A stretch of DNA of 33,275 bases from Poteriospumella lacustris (taxonomy: Eukaryota > Sar > Chrysophyceae > Chromulinales > Dinobryaceae), in NCBI GenBank assembly GCA_008000375.1, contig SMOI01000225.1:7570-40844 (forward strand), written 5' to 3'. Under the pieces are notes generated by a model. It was given only the letters and a program-made list of their open reading frames with translations. It ran no database searches and was not told the DNA's origin. Shown in pieces: positions 1-15,100 of this stretch (positions are counted from its first letter, which is position 1; the number at the start of each line of letters is the position of its first letter). The position numbers and the translations under genes were made by a program.

Positions 1-137
1 CCCCCCGGCCCAATCAATCCACTCGTAACGTGGGTGAGGGAAGGAGAGGGAGAGGGAAAGGGGGCGTGTTGGTGTAAAGAGATACGTGTAGATATATCGT
101 GTGTATTGCGTGTATTGTGTGTGTGGGAGGGGGGCGT

Positions 138-3100
138 TTACGCGTCCTCCCAGCCCATCGCCGCGACTTGCATCCCCGTCGAGGTGTCGTCGCCGTCGAT
201 GGCGGTACAGTTGAAGATCACGTAGCGCAAGCGTTCGCGGGTGATGTCCAGCGTTGAGTAACGGGGCAAATCCAGCGAGAAGAAACACGTGTGCGCCTCG
301 GGCAAATGCGCGTCGGCGGGGTGTTTCTCCAAGTTCTGAATCTTGAAACGCTGCGAGAAACCAGCGGCGGTCAGCGGCAACCGCGACCGTCCCCACGCGA
401 AACGAATCAACGCCGAACGTTCTTCGTTGTTGAACTCGTCCATGACCTGCCAGAAGAACTGCACGTGCTGGTCGTTCGGGTCGCACGACGAATACTCCGT
501 CACCGACTTCAGCAGCGCCACGTCGATCTCCGCCTTGCCACAGACCATCTCTTCCAGTTGCTCCCACGTGAACAGGTTCAACAAATCGATCGGCACAATC
601 GTCGCGAGACCCGCACGCACCGCTGCCGCTTGCCGATCAAACTCATGCAAACGGTACTGAATGACGCGGTCGCGGTAATCGGTGCGGTTCTCGTACGTCA
701 CTTCCTTCTCCGCGCCGCCGGGCAGCAACTCGACCTCGCGCAGGTCACTCGACATCGTCGCAAACGTCAAACAGTACACGTACGCGAAGTTCTCCGCGTC
801 GGTGCCCTCGGCGTCGACGACCTTCTTCAACGAATTGACGATGGAGACGTCGACGGCTTCCAAATCGTCGATGGTGGGCGTGTCGCCGGCCAGCAGCTTC
901 CAGATGATCGACGGAATGTTCAACGCGAGGTACTCCTTCGAGCGAATGGCAATGCCCATCAACTTGCCCACGAACGCCAACATCTCCAACTCGGTGCGCG
1001 ACGACGCGGCGGGGTTCAGGACCCACTTCTCGCGGTTCATGCCCACGGCGCCACGTCCATTCGCCGTGCGCACGAAGAGCGACAGCATCGTCGACTGCAA
1101 CTCTTGGCAGTACGTGTCGAAGGACTCGCGGTACGGTCCTCCGGCGTCTTGCGCGTGTTCGCCCATCAGTTTCGTCGTGTACAACCGATCGTTGCGACGC
1201 AGCGTCGAAGGGTTCATCGGATGCATGACGCGGAACGCCTGCGCGAAGACGGTCCAGTTGCCGTTCACGTCCGGCTTCCCCATCGCCGCGTATTTACGCG
1301 CGCGCGACCGCGACAAGAGCAACTCGAACATGCCGCCCTGTCCACGCGTGTTGTCCAACGCCAACGCGAACAAATCGTTCTTGATCGGCGAGAGGATCAA
1401 CGCGCGGTGACGGGACAATGTGTGCGTCAAACTGCCCGGCACGGGCTTCTCGCGGTGCAGGTCGATCATCGGAATGGCGCGAATCAAGTGGAAGTTCAGC
1501 GCTTGGATCATCTGGAAGAACGTCTCGACGGGCTTCACGCGTTGAATGTGTCCCGCGAATTGCGCGCCCCCAGCACCACCCGCCGCCGCATTGCCACCAG
1601 CGCCACCGTCGCTGCCACGCGACGATTGACGCTTCAACGCACCGGCGTTGTTCAGCTCACGCAGCGCGCGAACCGTGGATTGCGCGGTTTGCCAACAGGC
1701 GGGGCAGATCCACCAGTTGCACTGTTGGTACGTGGGGCAGCCGTACATCGTGCCGCCGCGGAAGTGGTTCTCGCCTTCGTGCGCACCGTGGTCACAGGTC
1801 CAGCCGGAAGAGTACGTCCGTTCGCTGATCGCTTGGTGGCAGCGTTCGCAGGGGATTTCAATGGCATCGGAGCTGGACAGAAGCATGTCGCCAATGTCGT
1901 CGAAGAGTCCCTGCCCGCCGATGTCACTTGTGCCGTCAATGGACCCACTTTGAGAGGCCGCCCGAGAGCCAGAGCGAGAGCGCGAACGAGAGCTAGTACA
2001 CGGCGTACGCAGCGTACGCGGCGTACTGGCCCCGGAGTTGCGCCCCGACAGGGGCACCGAGTGCTCCTCGTCGTCTTCGTGGTCCTCGTCGTCCCCGTCG
2101 CCGTCCTCCTCGGCGCCGTCGTCTTCGTCGTGGTCCTCGCCGTAGACCTGCTCGTCCTCCACCACGACGTCGTCGTCCTCGTCGCTGCCGCTGCTGTAAT
2201 CCTCGCTGCCGCTGTCGTCTTCGTCTTCGTCTTCGTCCGAATCGCTGGTGTCATCGTCGTCACCCGAGCGCGAGCGGCGTCGGCGACGACCTTGACCCGC
2301 CGCCGCCGTCGCCAGTTCGTTCAACATGCGCTCCGCGTCATCCCCCGCGATCAACGTCGCCGCGTTCAATTCGTCACCGGCGTGGGCCGCCTCGTCTCCC
2401 GCGGCCTGCGCATCTTGCTTCGACTTGTGCGTCGCCTGCCCGCGCGTGTCGTCGTGGATCTCGATGGCGCCCTGCTCCACGAGCTCCTTCAGCAGCGCCG
2501 AACGGACCAAATCCTCCGCCGAGGGGGCCAGCTCGTCCCATTTCAAACGGAACAGTCGATCCTTCGAGATCTCCCGCGCCGTGATCGTCTTGTCGACGTA
2601 CTTCGCCAGCGCTTGCAGCGCACTCGTCGACTTCGGAATGAAGGCGGACTCCAACTGCTTGCGGTACACCTCGAAACGCTCGTCCTCGAGGCAGACGCGA
2701 CGCGGGAAGACCGGGTACGCCACGCACACGATGTGGCGCTTGGGCTTGTCCGCCGCGGGCTTCTTCTCCGTCGCATCATCCTCCGCCGCCGCCGCTGCCG
2801 CCGCTGTCGAAGACGACGACGAAGGTCGACTGCGCATGCGAACGGTGACGCGAACGAACGAGCCGGGCACCTCGACAACTTGGCGGTTGATCAAGGTGAC
2901 CGTTCGCTTGGCACCGTCGCTGGAGGACGACGCTGACGGCGACGGTGTCTCTGGATGCGCCACCGCCTCCGGCAACAGGACCACGTCGAAGTTGCCATCG
3001 GCGTAGCGGTAGCGGCCTTCGAACGTCGTGTCGCCGTGCGACCATTCCACGATCACGTGATCCACTTCGAGGCGTCTCACGGTACCGGCGTTGCCACATC

Positions 3101-6100
3101 CGCCGTCTTCGCGGCCATACGTCCAGGCGGGGCCCCGGACCACTTTGTCGCCCACCTTCAACGCCTTCGCCAGACTGCCACCACCGCCACTGGCCGAGGC
3201 CGTGTCGCCTTGACCGTGACTGCTGCCGGCGGAGGAGGACGACGTCGTCTTCAAGAAGCCCACCGCATTCGACTTCGCCCACACGTCGCCCACCGAACGC
3301 TCAATGACCGACTCGCGCACGGCGAAGGCCTCCATGTCCTTGGCCCACTTCGCCGCCGTGCGTTGGGTGCTGTCGTGGTCGACCACGACCACCACGAAAT
3401 GCGGATCGTTCGACGACGGCGACTCCACCAGGGCAAAGGCCTTGTTCGTCGCGGGCCACTGCCCACGTAGACCCTGCAGGTGATGGGGCTTCACGGTCGT
3501 AGGCAGCTTCGGCTTGACCGAGTCGTCGGTCGATTGATACATTTGCGGCGTCGAGCGCTCCACCGTCAAGAAGCGGTACGTGTTCCCGTCGGAGGCTGTG
3601 ACCTGGCGCCACGCAAAGTACGCCCCATCCACCTGAGGGATGATCACCTCATCGGCCGCGTCCCAATAGAACGAACCCGGCATGAACTCGCTGGAGCACA
3701 CGGCCGTAGGCGGCGCCGTTCCGTCCGCAACGGCCGGCAAGATCATCACATCGCGGGCCACGCCGTCCTCGAAGGTGTGTTTCGTCGTGCCGAACTCACA
3801 GTTGCCCAGACCCGCCGAATAATCCTTGCAGCCCACCAAATGCCGGGGCCAGACCGCGTCGTAGTGGTCTTCGCCGTCGGCTTCCTTCGCGGGCTGCGTG
3901 TGCCATTTGCCATCCTTCACGCGGGCGAGGAACTGTCCGTGCTCGTCGTGGAACAGCACTTCGTCGGTTTCGTCGCAGACGTATTTCGTGACGCCGCAGA
4001 TCAACTGGGTCGCGCCGGGGATCGAGATCTCCTCCACCGTTTCGATCGTCGTCGACGTCACCGCCTCTTCGTTCGGCGGTTCAGCGAGCGCTACTTGTTG
4101 TTTGCACTTGCGTGCACAATAGGGCGCCAATCCGCTGCGCAGCGGGTGATTCGCGAGGGTCTTTCCTTCCAACGAGCGGAACAAGTTCTCGGCGTCGATC
4201 ACGCTCGACAAGAACTCCATGTTCCCCGCGCCACCCGTCGACGAGGACGCGCCCGACGCCGACGCGGCCGCCGCCGCCGACGACGATGTTGCCGAGTCCG
4301 ACGCCAGCACATTCGACGCGCCGACCCGCACGTCGAACTCGTCGCCCACGTTCAACGTGCTGATCGCCAGCACGAAATCGACGTGTTGAATGTTCATTTC
4401 AACCAGCGGCGTCATCGCCGCGGGCCCGACCGCACAGGGCATCGACGCGTTGTTGATCGAGAACGAGATCGTGCCCGCCTCTTTGTTCGCGTAGACTTTG
4501 ATCACGTCGCCCACCATCCACGTCTTCACCGGCACGGGGTACGTCACCGCATCGGTGCCGTTCACGTACAACATGTTGCCCGAGAAGCCGACTTCGCAGT
4601 GACCGGCGTTCTTGCCCACCGAGTTGTTCACCGTCGGCAACACGTTGTTCGACGGACGATACACCAAACCGATTGTCGGCAACGTGAAGCCCAACTTCTG
4701 CACGTGGATCTCCCAGACCAACGACGACGTCGACAGACTCGCCTTCGCGTGGTCGTAGTACAACGTCTTCCAGCCAAAGTCAAACGACGCCGCCGCCGCA
4801 TCATCCGTCGCCGCCTCCACCGCCAGGGTCTTGCTACCCACCAACGGGTGCATCACACTGGCGCCCGTGCCCGCGGCCACGTCGTCGACGAGGTACAGCG
4901 ACATCGTCTGGTGCAGGGCGATAACCAGCTGCACCATCGCCTGCAGCGAGGTGCTCACTTGACTCACCTTCGTGCCGCCGTCTGTCTCGTTGAAGAACGC
5001 CAAGCGCATCGTGTTGACAATGGACGACTCCAGCTCGACGAATTCTTGACGCAACGAGGGGCGTTGCGCCATCAATGGACCCATTTGCGTGACGAAGGCG
5101 CTCAGAATGTCGACCATTTCGTCACGATGGCCCGCCGCCACCGGCAAGAACGAGAACCGCTTCAAGACACGGAAGTGTTCCTCTTGGTAGAAGTACCGCG
5201 CGATGGACATCGGCAAGGTCGCCACGGGCGTCTTGGCCAGCCGATGCGCCACCCACAACGCCATCGTCAACATCCGCTTCGACGTCTCCTTGATCGCCTT
5301 CTGTTCCGCTTCGTATTTCTGGACTTCTTCCGCCGACGCTTCGTCGTAGATGGCGAAGACGTCGAGCTTGAAGCCCCAATCGACCGTGCTGCCGTCGGAA
5401 ATGAAATTGACGATGCACGACTCGGTTTCCAACACCAGTTTCGGGACACCTCCGACGCCGGGCCAATGCTTGTTCGACGCCGAGCGGTAGCCATGAATCT
5501 TGGGCTCGTACAACTTCGCGTTGCGGGCGCTGTCGTAGATCGTCACGTAGTCGCAGTTCGTTTCCGTCGACGACTCTTCCGAAAACACCAATTCCAGGCG
5601 CTTCGCCCCGGGGAAACTGACGATCCAATCGCGGTTCATGTTGTTCTCGTACTGGTGAATCGACTCCACCGTCATCTTGTGTCCACGTTGCGTCGGCACC
5701 GAGACCGACGTCTTCGCCGACGAGGACAACGTGCAGGTCTTCACCAGATCCATCGCGACGTCGATCAACTTCTTCGCGGCCGAGAACCCAAACTCTTCCA
5801 GCCCGAACTTGTCCTGCATCGACAAGATCAACGCATAGACCGACTCCGCCATACGCTTGGCACGTTCCTTGTCGACACAGGTCTCGTCGCGCAAGGCGCT
5901 CAGAGAAATGTTCAGATAACTCAACAGATCGTTCCACACGAGGTCCTCCGTGTGGTAGTAGCCCTCGTCGTTGTGGCGCATCAACAATTCCGCCAGTTGC
6001 TTTGCATATTCACCCGCGGCGATCGTCGCGTAATCATTCATCGCTTCTTCGATGGTGCCGAAGTCCTGTTGCAGCAACTGCCGCTCGTCCATCTTCACGG

Positions 6101-9100
6101 CGATCAGTTTCTTGAAGAACTGCTGCTCCTCGGTCACCTCCTGCACCGAATACATCGGGTGCTCGCGACTGGCCACCGCTTTCTTCTTCTCCGCGCCGGT
6201 GCTGGCATCGTCGCCACCGGACGGCAGTTGCATCGGCTGAATGAACGGCGTCGTAGCCGTACCCAAGACCATCGTCCCTTGGTTGCTACGGCGTTGTACC
6301 CAGCCGATTTCAGGCTCCGGCGCCGGGCCGTTGCGTTGATCACGCACCTCCTTCAGCTTCATCCATACGCCCCATTCTTCGATCACGCCCACCGCTTGGC
6401 CCTTGCGAATGACCGAGCGGACCGCCGACGTCGCGTCGTGATTCTCGTAGACGGGCACCTCTTCGGGCAAGACGATGAACGACGGCTTCACGGAGAAGGT
6501 CTTGTTCACCGTCGCCGTCGGGACCACGAACGCGTCGCCCTGTTGCGACAAGAGCTCGTCGCGGCGTTGCAACAGCCCCATGATGCTGCGGTCGTGGTAC
6601 TCCGGCAGGACTTCCTCGCTGGAGCTGCTCTGGACAAAGCTGGACTCCGCCGGCAGCGCCAAGCCATCCAACACGACGCCTTGCAACGTCATAAACGCCG
6701 CCTCCGCCACGGGCGCCGAGAACCCCGCGCCACGGACCACTTGGATCTTCTTGGCCTTCTTCTTCGCCGCCACGGGCTGCACGTACATCTTGTAGCCCCA
6801 GTCGTTCACCGACCCGTCCGAGTGGAAGAAAATCGCAAAGGAATCGCCCTCGATGATCAATGGTGGACGATCTTTCATACCCGGCCAGTTGCTGGCGCCA
6901 CCGTCTTTGCCACCGGTGTACTTGTCACTGCCCGGCACACGTTGTTCACGGTTGGGCGACGTGTAGAACTCCAAATAATCGCAGTTGTTCTCCGTGCGTG
7001 TCTCGGGGTCAAAGGTGATGATCAAGCGCTTCGCGCCGGGGACTTTCACGGGGGTCACGACGTCCAAATTGTCGGCGTACGGATGGGTGCTTTCGAAGAC
7101 CAACGGTTTCATGTCGACTTTCTCCACCGCCAGGACCGTGTTGGACGGCGTCGGTTGAATGGCGGCCGCGATGACCTTGTTCAACTTCGTGGCCATGGAA
7201 CGGACCATGTCGTTCGACGACGACGCGATCTGCGTCAGGGCCTTCATGCCCATCATTTTCACTTGCACCAGCGTCGAGAAAATCGGCAACGGCTTCAAGA
7301 TGCCAGTCGACGCTTGACGCTTCACGTCCTTCGCACGGACGGTGAATTTGTAGCCCCAATCGTTGTTCGAGCCGTCGCTGAAGAAGGTGTAATACACCGT
7401 GGGGCCGGGGACCACCAAGGGAGGACGCCCTTCGCATCCCGGGAAGTTTTGGTTGCCATTGCGACCCGAATACGTGGCCAGCGCTTCATCGGTAGCCGGT
7501 CGATGATGGGCCGCGCTGAAGAACGAGATAAAATCACAATCCTTTTCAGTGGCCGACTGCGGATCGAAGGAAATCTCCAACGACTCGGCACCTTCGATCG
7601 TGATCTCCTCGTGGAAGGCCATGTTGTCGGCGTAGGGATGGGCCGATTCAAAGACCCGCTCGACGGTGACCTTCTCTTCTTTCAACGAGGGTTTGGGACG
7701 TGTATCCACGGTCGCAATGCCCAACACCTCTTCGAACAAGCGCGCCAAGGGCTCGTGATCGAAGCATTCGTCCAAGAACTTGGCCAACTTCTCGTTTTCG
7801 ACGGCCAAATCGTTGGGGCACGTGATCGCTTGCTTCGGGACGATTGTGTACTTCAAATCCTTTCGCTTCAACAAGATCGCCGCGTATTCCTTGTCCGCTT
7901 CGTCACGCGTGTTGCTGGGCGCCAGATAATCCTTCGCTTTCTCGATGGGACCCAGGTAAATCGCCTCTTCGCTCATACCCGAGTCACTGTCCACGTACAA
8001 GACCGTCGCACCCACCGAAATGCTGTTGGGCACTCCGCCCAACAACGCCAACAAGGAAAACAACGGCGTCGCGAGGTTCAATTCCTTCTCACTCGTGGTA
8101 CACAACTGTTTCAACGACAATTGCGCCTGGGACTCTCGTTCGCCGGCGACCTTCGCTTTCAACTCTTGCAGGGCGTGCAACGCGGTCGTGACCAACGTGC
8201 GCAGGGTCTTCTTGCTCAATTCATGCCACGCACCTTTCTGGTCCACAAAGGAACGTACCAAGGCCAAGCGAATGGAGGTCAACGACTGCAAGTACTGGTA
8301 GCCATCCTTCGTCGGGACGATCACGTCGTCGCCACCCGCCGTGAACATCTTCACGCGTTGCGCCCACGTGTTCAACGACTCGCCGACCTGCAGCATCACA
8401 TTCTCCACGAAGTTGGCCGCCGACGTGGTCATCATACCACGCGCACTGGCGTTGCTGTCGATGTAGTCGCGTTCGAATTGCGGCAAAATGGACCGCGCCA
8501 ATTGCAAGGCCGAGCACTTGACAATGGCCGAACGGTGATTCATCAGATCAAACAACGTCGCCACCAACCCGCTCGTCCCGAAGTACCGTTTCATGGCGCT
8601 GTCCGCGAGATTGTCCAAATTGTTGATCGCCCGACGCAGCACCGACAACCGACGCAACAGCAACGGCTCCGAAATGGACTCCGCCATGGCGATCGCATGG
8701 TCACGGTCATGCAACGCCTTCAGTTGGGCCTTGCTCAATCGCTTGCCAAAGACTTGCAAGTTGTGCACGACCGCCATGGCACCTTTCAACGCACGATCCG
8801 CCTCCGTCTCCACGTAGGCGGGCGGTTGACCAATGTACCAGGCCAAACGACTGCCCACGTTGCGTCCTTCTTCCAACTCTTTCGAACTCACGCCACGGTA
8901 GTAGGCCTTGAAGCCCCAATCCTGTGCAGCCGCCTCCGATCCGGTGAACGCAAAGCCAATCTTTCCGTTGCGTAAGACAGGTTCATTGCCCGCAATGCCC
9001 GGGTATTGATCGAGACTGCTCGCCGTCATCGACCAATCACCGTGCGTCAGACGCAACTCGTTGTTGCCCGTCATCGACGTCACATTCGCATCAAACCAGA

Positions 9101-12100
9101 CCAACGTCGAACTGCCTTCGGCCGCCAATGTCTCTTGAATCACGGCACTGCCGCCCAGGGGATGCGACGACTCCAGTTCCTTCAACTTCGCGTACTTCAT
9201 TTGCGTCAAGGCTTGTCCATCGGCCAAGGCGGTATCGACGAAAATGGACGCGACGTTGTTGTAGTCGAAAGTGATCGCCACTTGGACCCAGGTCTCCGGT
9301 GGAATGAACTTCGACGACACCCGGACGGGGTCCTTCTCGTCGAACGAATACGTCACGGTGACGTGGCCATTCTCGATCAATTGGGCATCAATCGACGTGA
9401 TCGTGGGCACACGTGCACGACGATCCGCATCGCTGATCACCCCCGACGCTCCCTTGGAAAAGAGATAACCAGCGATGGACGTGTCCAAGACGATCACGGG
9501 CGCCGCTTCACGGGCCTCGGGCGTCGACAAGTCTTCGGGCATCGTGTGCTCGACTTCTTTGCCATCGGCGAGGCTCTTCACCTTCACTTTGCGGATGTCA
9601 CTGTTCGCATCCGTGATCACCGCCACGAGCATCTGTCCCTGTTCATCGGTACCGATCTTGGCGAGTTTCCCCACCAAACCGGTGTACGAGAAAGGTCCAT
9701 CGAGCAAGGCGCTCACTTTGCGCTTCATCCAGAAGACGATCGAATGCGACAGGGGCAACTGTGCCGCATTGGTGGCCACACACGAGAACTGCGTCGCGTA
9801 CGGCAACGAGGAGCCGGACTCCAACAGCATATCCTTCAACGCGGAGGCGTCAGACGACGCCTCGCGGGCCGAAATCGCCTTCTGTGGCCCCACGTGCAAG
9901 AGACTTTCCAACGCACGGACCAATTTCTTCGACAGTGGCGTTGGCTCGGAGGATTGTGCATCGGCACTGGGCTCGTAAATGACCAACCGACCCACCAACA
10001 ACTCAAACAAGGACGTCGCGTATTGGGTAATCGTCGGTGTGGTGTTGGCCGGGGCCGCACGCAACAGCGTCTCCAAACAATCGACCAGTCCACTGTCATA
10101 CACCAACGTATGATCCGCGGAATCAAAGTCCAAGGCGCACATGCGCAAGGCATTGAGAATCACGCGCTCGGCGGCTTCATTGGCACCCGGCTTGGCACCC
10201 GCTTCAATCTTCGTCTCGGTGACGATCTCGACGCATTTCTTGTAAATCGCCGAGAACTTCTGCCACAGGAGATTGTTCTGTTCGCCGGAACAGCCTTCCA
10301 ACGCCGTCGAATAATGAATCATCGACCCCGCCGTACCTTCATCGCGCTTCATACGATGCATCGTCTGGGTCAATCGCTCCAGCACCACCGCTACGACCGA
10401 GGGGAAAGCGGACAGACCCGACAACAGGCGATAGAACATGTCGAAACCCTTCGTACGCGAAATCGCACGTTTGTTTCGCAGGTGATTCACTTCATGCAAA
10501 CGATCAATGTCGACGTCACTTTGCACGAAATGCAAGACCTTCTCGGTGGTCGTCAGCGCATTCGCCGCCTTGTTCTTCTCGGCGAACGTGCGACGGTGTT
10601 GGAAGATGTTCTTCAGATGGTCCTTCGCGACGACGCCGTCGACCAACGAATGCCAAATCTCATTCGCCTTGCGCGTTTCTTCAGACACTTGACGCATCAT
10701 TTGGACACCGCGTGCGGCCATACGCCAACGGCCACCGGTAGAGCTGGTGGGCGTCGTGGCATCGGCACTGCCGGCACTGCGCATGGGGCTGGGCAAATCC
10801 GAAACGTCCAAATCGACGTCGATTTGCGACGCGTCCAAGTCATCGTTCGACTTGACCAGGGCATCGTCCAATCCCTTTTCCTTAGGAATACGCAACAGGA
10901 ACTGCGCCCGGGCGATGATTTCCTTCGACGCCTCTTCCACGACTTCATCGGGAGCACCTTCGTACAACGAGAACTTCGCCTTGCGCTGCGCCGTGTTCGT
11001 AGTACTCTCCATCGACGACTTCACGTCCGACAACTTGAAATACTCGCGCATCTTTTGACCCGTCGTCCAGGCCTTGATCATGGCGTCGGATGGCTTGTCA
11101 CGTTTGCCAGTGGCCAAGGCAAAGGCTTCCGCCGACAAGTTATTCGCACGAATAATCGCGGCACAAGTGGCATACACCGCGCGATTGATGGCTTCGACAC
11201 TGCCTTGATCCACGGGCACACGACGACGCATCAGGTGCAAGAACTTCGCGACGGGTGTGTCCGGGACGGGCGTTTCCGCCAACGCGTGCAAGAATCGATC
11301 CACCTCGTCGTCGAGATCCGGATTGAACGAGAAATACTCCGGACGCACGAGGGGGTTCTCCATCCACGAGGAGTACTCGTCTTCCAACGGTTTCCACGCC
11401 GGTCCTTGCACCAAGGTCACGGCCAAGGCCGATTGGATTTCCACCAGATCCACGTTCATCTTGGCGATCCATTCCAAACGATTGCGTTGCGCGGTCTTGG
11501 GTGGGAAGTACGCCGTGATGAACATCTTGTAGCCCCAATCCTCCACGGAACCGTCGCTGTGAAAGAAGATGTTGAACTCCGAGACGGCCAATTCCAACGG
11601 TGGACGACCGTCCGTACCCGGCCAGTTTTGACCCCCATCCCGACCGGTGAAGCGTTCCGCGCGGTCCAGATGCAAACATTTGCCGTCTTTGTCTTGGAAA
11701 ATCAAATAATCGCAATTCGTTTCGGAACGTGTCGCGGGATCAAAGGTGATGACCACCTTCGAAGCCCCAGCGAACGAGACCGCGGTCGTTTCGTTCATGT
11801 TCGAACGATAGGGATGCTCGGATTCAATCGTACGCTTCTTGATCGGTTTCGTGGGGACGGTGTCCGAAATCTTCGCTTGCTCCGAGGGCACCAAACCGAA
11901 GACTTGGCCCATCGCCGTCACGCAACGATCCAATTCCTTCATCAACCCCAAGGCCTCGTCGATGATTTTGTTCGTGAATTGATAGCCACCGGCTTTCACC
12001 AAGCGGGTGAAGGCATTGATGATGGTGGGGAGAATGGACGCCACGGGCGAGGTCTCCAAAAACGCAAAGAAGTCTTTACGCAAGGATTCCAACCCCTTGG

Positions 12101-15100
12101 TATCCTCCACGGGCAAACGAGACGATCGTGTGGTGAACGCGGTCATCACCGTGTTCAACAATTCGGCCGACAGACGCGCCATGATCGTGAAGACTTCCAA
12201 GAACAGCGCCATCGAGGTGGGCGACGTCAACGTCAGTTTGCCTTGCGTGATCTCGACGGTTTGCAAGTCAATCGCCAACAGATTCGTCGAAATGCTGCTC
12301 AGTACCGTGACGACTACACCGTACAACTTGCTCAAACTCTCTTGCAGGTAGCTGGGGCCCGACAAATAACGATCAACGGCACGACGCAATTCGGTACGGA
12401 ACAAGGTCTCGCAGACGTTGAAGACGGCCGTCGTATGGTTCCGATCCACGCCGATACGAGACTTGTTGGTCAAATAGTTCTTGGGCAACGAGACATCGGT
12501 CAACAGAATCGTCAAGATATCACTGTCACCAGCAGAAGACGATGTGGTGGCGGTAGATTCCGCGGCCACCGCCGAGGCCGATGCCGATGAAGACGACGAC
12601 GACGAGGAGGCATTGCTGTTGTCACTGTACGCACGCAACGCTTCCATCTTCTGGTGTGCACTGGAGTACAACAAATCCATCGAGGCACAGAACATGGACG
12701 TGATGGTCGCTTGCAAACTTGGACGGGCCTTCAAATCGGACGTCATCAAGATGTTCAGGGTCTTCTCCAACCGTTTGATGACGTCTTCGCCCAACAGCTT
12801 CCAGTACGCCTTCACCGGCAATCCCATCGTGATGTTCTTCAAGTTCAAGGCCAAGATATTCAACACGGGCGTCAAGAACGAGACCACGTCTTCTGAATGC
12901 GTCGCCTCGTATTCCTTGTGACACGCTTCGCAAATCGACAACAAATTCGTCAACGTACGGGCCGTCGGTTCCATACACATCGGAATATGCAACGGGGGTA
13001 ACAAACGACTCAACGTGGTCGATTGATGTGAGCAACCACTGGATTCTTCCGAGACAGAGTCCGCTAAACCCGGGGTCAAGCCCTTGCGACCGATGGCGAT
13101 GAGGTATTGGCCATGCGAATGGGTCAAGTCCGACAAACCCAACGATTTCAAGCTTTCGTACGCACCACGACGCAGATCATCGTCTTGCATATCCGACACG
13201 ACAACGACGACACACTTGCCGAGTGGCAAGGCCTCAACGAATTCGACGAAACGGGTGGTACTCAACGCGCCTTCGTCTTCCAAACTGAAGAATTTCGTCT
13301 TTTCGGCTTCGTACGTTTCATCAAAGACGACCACGAAGACACCGGTGGTTTCTTCGTGGCCAACGGGAAAGGCGATGGGCTTGCCCGCCACCGACACATT
13401 GACTTCCGGCTTCTTCTCCGTCGAGCGGATTTCCGCTTTCAACAAACGCGCCGCGTTGCCTTGCGTCGCACCGCTGTCGGCGACTTGATACGGACCGGAA
13501 ATACGATCCAACATTTCCATGATCGTTTTGCTTTGCACGGTCGCGTTAAACGATTGGAACAACGTCTCATCAAAGGCCCCGGCCTCTTTCAACAAATCAT
13601 CACCATTCGCGACGGCCGGTGATGCCCCGAGATTCTTCCATCGCAACAAATATTTGCCGTCGGGGGTCAACGCGGAAAAGGTATTGGTCGACAAATCAAA
13701 ACAATTGCTCGCGAAGTTGTACGTCAACGTTTCGGCGTTGAATTCGGCGGCTTCAAAGGTCTGGAATTTCCCGTTTTGTTTGAAGGAGAACTTCCACGAC
13801 GACAATTTCGAGATGGTGTCATCTTCCAGCATGTTGAAGTTGATTTGCAATTGAATCCCATTGAAATACAACTCCATCGTGTCCAATTCACTGGTGAGGA
13901 AGTCGGGCGCGTCGGACAAATCCAAATCAAAGGAATGTTTCACTTGATGGTCCCGGGTATCCAAGAACACGACCCGATGCTTTTGCCCTTCACGTTCGGC
14001 TTCGTTGCAAATGCATTCCAAGATATCGTTCCAGGTGATCCCTTCCTCCTTTGTGTAGGAACAGTCGTAGGGATCTTCGTCGTCGACCACCGTCACGAAC
14101 TCCAAGTCCAACCCCACTTCTTGGCCATCTTCGACCTCTTTCGCGTATTTGCGTAAGAACTCCCAATCCGCCACGAACAACTCGGGCAACACCAATTCCT
14201 TGGATTCCGCCACGGCGTCGAGGTAGTTCTCCCAACACGTCGTGACGATGGCGATCAAATCGTCGTCCGCACTGGCCGAAGTAAATTTGGCATTGACAAA
14301 TTTCAATCGTTGATACGACGAGAACACCTTCTGGTCACCTTTCACGTGTTGTACACCGATCAAATAATGCTGATACGATGTCACCGGCAAGGCCATTTCG
14401 ACTTTGTCCGGCAATTGACGCCACCCCACGGTGACCGTCAACAGGGTGTCCGTGGTCAAGGTGGACTTGAGCTTCTCCAACAGGACTTTCGACGACACCA
14501 ACACCCACGTCTTGTCGAACAGCAAATGCTCTTCCAAGACGGCGCGAATGTCGTGGTCACCCACCTTCGCAGACACAATTTCCAAGGCCAAGCCCTTCTG
14601 CACTTGAATATCCACGAAACGTTCCGTCGCCAAGTTGACGGTGAACGTTTCCGTGACCAACGTGGTGGCCTGTGGCACCAAGGAGAAGGATTCAATGCCC
14701 AGGAAATTCAAGGAATTGGCATCGAACACCGCAAACTGATGAGGTTGCAGGAACTTCTTGTGATGCAAGTAGAGCTTGCCATTGATGAAGGCCAAACTCG
14801 ACGAGATGTCACTGGAATCCGAGTCGGAATCGTCGTCCGACTTGTCGTCATCGTCTTCGCCGTGGTCCTTGTGCACCACACCGAAGGGACCGACCACCTC
14901 TTCGCCAGAATATTGAAAGGGACGATCCCCGAAATTTACTTCCACTTCGGCAGGGGAGCCTCCCTGGAAGCAAACAGCTGCGGCCAATTGTGTCTACACA
15001 GGTTTCAGAACACGTGACATGACTTGTTAACGTGCAACAAACGAGACTATTACTTACCGCTGAGCATTCCCCGTCCAGAAGATTGAAAGCAACGGCCACG

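Noticed and set aside
3480-8975. Open frame of 1831 codons on the plus strand opposite the ligase
   Set aside because: It is exactly in register with the minus-strand codons and is Arg/His/Gln/Val-rich with no domain; it exists because the sense strand avoids TTA, CTA and TCA. The same holds for 291-2936 and 9006-12590.
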